Source: Sinanaerobacter chloroacetimidivorans
GTDB taxonomy: Bacteria; Bacillota; Clostridia; Peptostreptococcales; Anaerovoracaceae
Reading direction: 5' to 3'
Length of the DNA: 64,000 bases
Assembly: GCF_018128545.1 (NCBI RefSeq)
Contig: NZ_JAGSND010000002.1
Span: forward strand, 62,001-126,000
Shown piece after piece: positions 60,062 to 64,000 of this stretch; position 1 is the first letter of the stretch; every line of letters starts with the position of its first letter. Made by a program: the position numbers and the translations under genes. The notes under the pieces are model-generated. The model was not told the DNA's origin, ran no database searches, and saw only the letters and a program-made list of their open reading frames with translations.

Positions 60062-62305
60062 CTACAAAATCTCTTTATTAAAATGTCCTCTTGTGTCTGT
60101 TTCCTGGCGAAAGACAGCTTTATCCATTGAGCCGTTTAATTTACTTAAGGCCTTATGAATGGTTTTCACAACCTCCTCTTTTGATTCAACTGTGAAGTTT
60201 AATCTGAATGCCTCAATTCCTTTTATGCTTGGCAGCTCATCTAAAAGATTCAGTGTCTTCCCATTCAGGATCGTCGTTGTACAATCATCATGAGAAATGA
60301 TAGGGAACGTTCCGTGCTCATCTTTTAACTCATAACTCTTCGTTCTGCAAGTAGCGCATTGATTCATTTTTTTCAGCGGACAATATTTTGTAAACATCAA
60401 AGGAGCCTTGCCATATACAATCATTTCCAGTGCAGGATAGCCGTCATTTTCTTCATAATAGGCATTGATTAAATCTTCAATTTGTCTCTTATTCAATTCA
60501 TAAGATAACGTTACTCGTTTCGCACCTAATCGATATAATTCATAGCAACTGGCAGAATTAACTACATTTAGAGAATAGTCCGCAACAAAAGGATTCGTTT
60601 TTCTGTAGTGATAAATTCCGCCATATCCTCCGATCAGCAGCTGCCCTTCTTTTTCCTTGTAATCGTTCTGATTTCTCCTAACAACGTTTTCAAAATAGAT
60701 TTCCTTAATTCCACAGCTCACGCAAGCCTCATACTGTTCCTGAGTCGTTACAGAGGCCGTAAGGTATGGTTTTTTAGAGGCAAAGCTTATTTTTTCTTTC
60801 GCTTCCAAAGCCTTGGTTCTTTTCTTTTGGCTGTTAAGCTTTAAGTCGTATAAACCCTGTACAATATCTCTTCTTGCTGCATTTAACAGTTTCGCTGGTA
60901 TAAATGCATTGCATTCCTCAAAATCCACACGATTCAGTTCGAATATCGTATCATTTAATCTCGAAAATTGTTTTATTACCTGCTCTTTTGTTGTTGGATT
61001 ATTAATTGCGACCCCTAGTATTTCCTCGCTTTCGTATACATAATGAAAGCCTAAGCCCGACCCATCTATGATAAGCTTTGAATCCGGATATGCATACACT
61101 CTAATATCCAGGTTAAAACGCTTAAATTCTTTCTCCAGTGATGATTCTAACTCTTTATAATAGAAATATTCCTTCGTTATATATACGAAATCACCCTTAG
61201 ACAGTTTTTCTTTGATTTTGATATAGCAGACAGCATCTGCTTTGTTGATTAAATTGCCATCTTTATCGTACAGTTTTACAACAGTTAAATTAACATCTTC
61301 ATTGTTATGACTTATTCTGATGATATCGTTTTGATTTAAAGTACGTGTCAGTGTTATTTCATACATGTCTTTCACAATCTTGCTAATTCTGCCGATTTCA
61401 TAACCAAAGTTGTTAGGTCTTAAAATGTTTGTAATATCTTTCTTATCTTCGTGAAACAAATATCCTTTCGTAAATGTTCTATTGAATGTTTTGTTCAGAT
61501 TTTCTTTATCTTCTTCGGTTATTTTATTGTCTATGGCCATGCGATATTTTGATACAGCATTCGCAACATACGCAGGCTCTTTCATTCGACCTTCTATTTT
61601 TAAAGAATCAATTTCTTTTAAATCATCGATATAATCGATTGTGTTTAAGTCCTTCGTAGATAGAATATAGTTTTTCCCTAAAGATGTATCCGTTGTCTTA
61701 TCAATTAGTTCATACTCCTTACGACAGGAGCCAACACATCTTCCGCGATTTCCGCTTCGATAGCCGATTAATCCGGACATGAGACAGTTTCCGGAATAAG
61801 ATACACATAAGGCACCGTGAACAAAAATTTCTAAAGGTATTTTCGCGATTCTTTTTATCTCTTTTACTTTTTCAATCTCAATCTCACGGGCCAGAACAAC
61901 TCTGTTAGCACCAAGTTCTTTCAATAATAAAGTTCCGTCTAAATCGTCTATTCCCATTTGAGTTGAACAATGTACTTCCATATCAAGAAAGTTATTCACC
62001 ATGTAATCGAAAGCAGCCAGGTCCTGGACGATAATTCCGTCAACACCGATTTCATTTAATTGGTGCATCTGCTCTTTCATCTCGAAAGCTTCGTTTTCGA
62101 AAACGATGGTATTCATTGTAACATAGATTTTAACATTCCTCAGGTGCGCATACGTAACAGCCTCTTTTAACGAGTCTAAATCAAAATTAGATGAATATGC
62201 ACGCGCACCAAATTTTTGCATTCCTAAGTATATTGCATCACAACCATTAGAAATTGCAGCTTTTAAAGCTTCCATATTTCCAGCTGGAGCTAATAATTCA
62301 GTCAT
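60062..62305 (-). CDS. U32-family peptidase-like protein (RlhA/TrhP group)
   Basis: This 747-aa protein starts at 62305 behind GGAGGAAAAAA. The TIM-barrel part (1-250) shows the family start LLAPAGNMEALKAAISNGCD and the U32 signature EIFVHGALCVSYSGNCLMSG with GNRGRCVGSCR, whose Cys, with CPLKKMNQCATC near the C-terminus, may hold an iron-sulphur cluster. Relatives RlhA and TrhP act in hydroxylation of rRNA and tRNA bases rather than proteolysis, and this long form with a second domain is closest to RlhA. The ABC-F gene lies 24 bp upstream, so the two may form an operon concerned with translation. Confidence 0.88.
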   Translation of the reverse strand: MTELLAPAGNMEALKAAISNGCDAIYLGMQKFGARAYSSNFDLDSLKEAVTYAHLRNVKIYVTMNTIVFENEAFEMKEQMHQLNEIGVDGIIVQDLAAFDYMVNNFLDMEVHCSTQMGIDDLDGTLLLKELGANRVVLAREIEIEKVKEIKRIAKIPLEIFVHGALCVSYSGNCLMSGLIGYRSGNRGRCVGSCRKEYELIDKTTDTSLGKNYILSTKDLNTIDYIDDLKEIDSLKIEGRMKEPAYVANAVSKYRMAIDNKITEEDKENLNKTFNRTFTKGYLFHEDKKDITNILRPNNFGYEIGRISKIVKDMYEITLTRTLNQNDIIRISHNNEDVNLTVVKLYDKDGNLINKADAVCYIKIKEKLSKGDFVYITKEYFYYKELESSLEKEFKRFNLDIRVYAYPDSKLIIDGSGLGFHYVYESEEILGVAINNPTTKEQVIKQFSRLNDTIFELNRVDFEECNAFIPAKLLNAARRDIVQGLYDLKLNSQKKRTKALEAKEKISFASKKPYLTASVTTQEQYEACVSCGIKEIYFENVVRRNQNDYKEKEGQLLIGGYGGIYHYRKTNPFVADYSLNVVNSASCYELYRLGAKRVTLSYELNKRQIEDLINAYYEENDGYPALEMIVYGKAPLMFTKYCPLKKMNQCATCRTKSYELKDEHGTFPIISHDDCTTTILNGKTLNLLDELPSIKGIEAFRLNFTVESKEEVVKTIHKALSKLNGSMDKAVFRQETDTRGHFNKEIL

Positions 62306-62329
62306 TTTTTTCCTCCATACTACTACTCG

Positions 62330-64000
62330 CTATTCAGCGCTAAGTGCTTCTAACTGGTTGCAAAGTTTTTCTACAGTTATCAGCTCATTCTTTTTAAAAG
62401 CTAATGTAATATTGGCTTCTAATTCTTGTTTTTTCTTGTCTATTTCTAAATACTTCTGATCGAAATATTTATCATATACCATTTTACGGAAAGAACGGGT
62501 ACGCATACGTCTAATCGTATTGTCTTCTACAAGTAAAACGTAATCCGCACAATTCGCTACAAGGTAGAAATCGTGGCTTACCATGAGTACAGCACCTTTA
62601 TATTCGGAAATGGCTTTTTCGAGAGCCATTTGTGCATAAAGATCCAAATGGCTAGTCGGTTCATCAAGAATAAGAAGTTCTGCATTTGTATTAGCGATCA
62701 TCGCAATTTGGAGCAAATTCTTTTCTCCGCCGGATAACTGGCCTACCTTCTGCTTTAAGGTATCACCTTCCAAACAATAGTTCCCGAGATACTCACGGAT
62801 ACTTTCCCTTGTTTCAAAACCTAAGCTTTCCATAACTTCGTATACCGTTTTTGTTTCATCCATATTCTCGCCCTGAAGCTGAGATAAACATGCATAGCTT
62901 GTATTCTCATCGATATGGATGGAAGGATGGTTATTCTTTAAGATATCGCGCATTAGAGTAGTTTTTCCGGTACCATTTGCACCAACGATGGCTGCTTTTT
63001 CGCCGGCTAGTAATTCAAAATTAATATGTTCCAATAAACTTTCATCAAATGAAACATGATAATCTGTAATGCTTAAAACAGGTTGCTCTGTTTCAGCTTC
63101 TATCGCCGGAAGTTCAATCTTTGGCTCACGAATTTCAATAAAAGGTGCCTTGATTTGTCTTGCACGTAACCGGTCAAGCTGTGTTTGCTTTGCATTGACA
63201 GCACTTCCAATAACAGGATTGACAAGTATTGTAGCTCTTTTGCGAAGAATATCAACCATTTTCTCAGTACGCTCAATTTCTTCCTGTTCGGAAGTACTCT
63301 GCAGTTTAAGTTTTAATTTTTCCTTTAGCTGGGAACAACGATATTCTGTATAATTACCATCATACTCCTGGATATCACCATTCTCTAAATGTAAAATCTT
63401 GTTAAAACAATGATTCAATAAATATCTGTTATGTGTAATAACTAATAATGTGCCATTATAACTATTAATCAACTGACTAAGTCTATTTAAGTTGCCAAAA
63501 TCAAGAAATACATCCGGTTCGTCCAAAACAAGAAGATTTGGAGATAATAACATTTCTCTCATAATCTGAAGTAATTTATACTCTCCGCCACTCAGTTGTG
63601 ATAACTTTGCTTCTTCTAATTCACGCATACCAGCTACATATAGCTGCTTACGGATATTGTTTGCATAATGATCTCCGTCCATGGCCTCAAAGGCATCTAA
63701 AAGAGCCTGATATTTCTCAAATAACGGCTCCGCATCCTCAGCCACTGCCATTTCTTCGCACACAGCAGCTGTCACTTGCTGATTTTCCACGAATCTCTCA
63801 CTTAGATATTCAAAAACAGTGCATTCCTGCTCTTTATCTCTCACAGCAAACTGGCTGGCATAACCAATACGGCAACTTTCATCTTTGATTATCTTTCCAT
63901 CATACAAATACTTATCCGGATGAATAATCATATCAACAAGAGTTGATTTTCCAGCGCCATTGCTTCCGATAAAAGCGCAATGCTGCCCCATTTTCAATGT
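62330..64000 (-). CDS. ABC-F ATPase, probable ribosome-protection factor (5' end cut by window edge)
   Basis: The frame runs off the right edge; about 25-35 N-terminal residues before the first Walker A are missing. First ABC: GSNGAGKST, signature LSGGEYKLLQIM, Walker B LLVLDEPDVFLDF. An interdomain linker with coiled helices follows (about 205-300), as in ABC-F proteins. Second ABC: GANGTGKTT, LSGGEKNLLQIA, LLILDEPTSHLDL and HD-switch MVSHDFYL. There are no membrane segments. ABC-F proteins rescue ribosomes from antibiotics; the Lsa/Vga/CplR group of Firmicutes seems closest. The first Walker B has DEPDV where DEPTN is usual. Confidence 0.88.
   Translation of the reverse strand, partial: TLKMGQHCAFIGSNGAGKSTLVDMIIHPDKYLYDGKIIKDESCRIGYASQFAVRDKEQECTVFEYLSERFVENQQVTAAVCEEMAVAEDAEPLFEKYQALLDAFEAMDGDHYANNIRKQLYVAGMRELEEAKLSQLSGGEYKLLQIMREMLLSPNLLVLDEPDVFLDFGNLNRLSQLINSYNGTLLVITHNRYLLNHCFNKILHLENGDIQEYDGNYTEYRCSQLKEKLKLKLQSTSEQEEIERTEKMVDILRKRATILVNPVIGSAVNAKQTQLDRLRARQIKAPFIEIREPKIELPAIEAETEQPVLSITDYHVSFDESLLEHINFELLAGEKAAIVGANGTGKTTLMRDILKNNHPSIHIDENTSYACLSQLQGENMDETKTVYEVMESLGFETRESIREYLGNYCLEGDTLKQKVGQLSGGEKNLLQIAMIANTNAELLILDEPTSHLDLYAQMALEKAISEYKGAVLMVSHDFYLVANCADYVLLVEDNTIRRMRTRSFRKMVYDKYFDQKYLEIDKKKQELEANITLAFKKNELITVEKLCNQLEALSAE

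Overview
The window looks like chromosome of an anaerobic, spore-forming, amino-acid-fermenting Firmicute (class Clostridia; an Anaerovorax/Aminipila-like member of Anaerovoracaceae is my best guess, from gene content only). The signs are strong AGGAGG ribosome sites, a YaaH-type spore hydrolase, butyrate-forming enzymes, sodium-pump decarboxylase genes and sigma-54 control by a PrdR-like CBS-PAS-AAA activator. Nearly all major genes lie on the minus strand.

0-7.6 kb: an HtrA protease cut by the window edge, then a GH18/YaaH-like spore gene split into two exons by a 5.4-kb element. The element carries a large serine recombinase, a tiny SHOCT-like gene and a 1001-aa chemoreceptor. A 7-bp direct repeat (GGACCCC) at both junctions would restore the reading frame exactly, as in skin-type elements excised during sporulation.

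7.6-33.7 kb: mixed functions. These include a tandem-MerR regulator divergent from a class II UvrA, small basic proteins, a beta-propeller protein, a lipoprotein, a diguanylate cyclase, an unusual thiolase/OB-fold/ACP/phosphotransacetylase operon with a divergent AraC regulator, a DUF1858-hemerythrin operon, two more poly-HAMP chemoreceptors, a FlK-like thioesterase, LemA and MreB/Mbl.

33.7-55 kb: a catabolic island. An EFR1 flavodoxin-ferredoxin and a sigma-54 activator precede genes for a complete route I read as 5-aminovalerate (or glutarate) to butyrate: permease, aminotransferase, CoA-acylating aldehyde dehydrogenase, glutaryl-CoA dehydrogenase (two identical copies), EtfAB, sodium-pumping glutaconyl-CoA decarboxylase (alpha, beta, a small delta-like subunit, biotin carriers), butyryl-CoA dehydrogenase and a CoA-transferase. 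Glutaryl-CoA to butyryl-CoA plus CO2 is redox-neutral through one Etf pair, so the decarboxylation energy would be kept as a sodium gradient. Four -24/-12 promoters precede the operons and three have arrays of the 12-mer AACTGTACGGTT, several spaced by exactly 20 bp. A perfect 1,613-bp direct repeat duplicates the dehydrogenase and biotin carrier.

55-64 kb: small hydrophilic proteins, proteins of unknown function, a NERD-domain protein with a zinc ribbon, a possible tRNA 3'-end remnant, a U32 peptidase and an ABC-F protein cut by the right edge.
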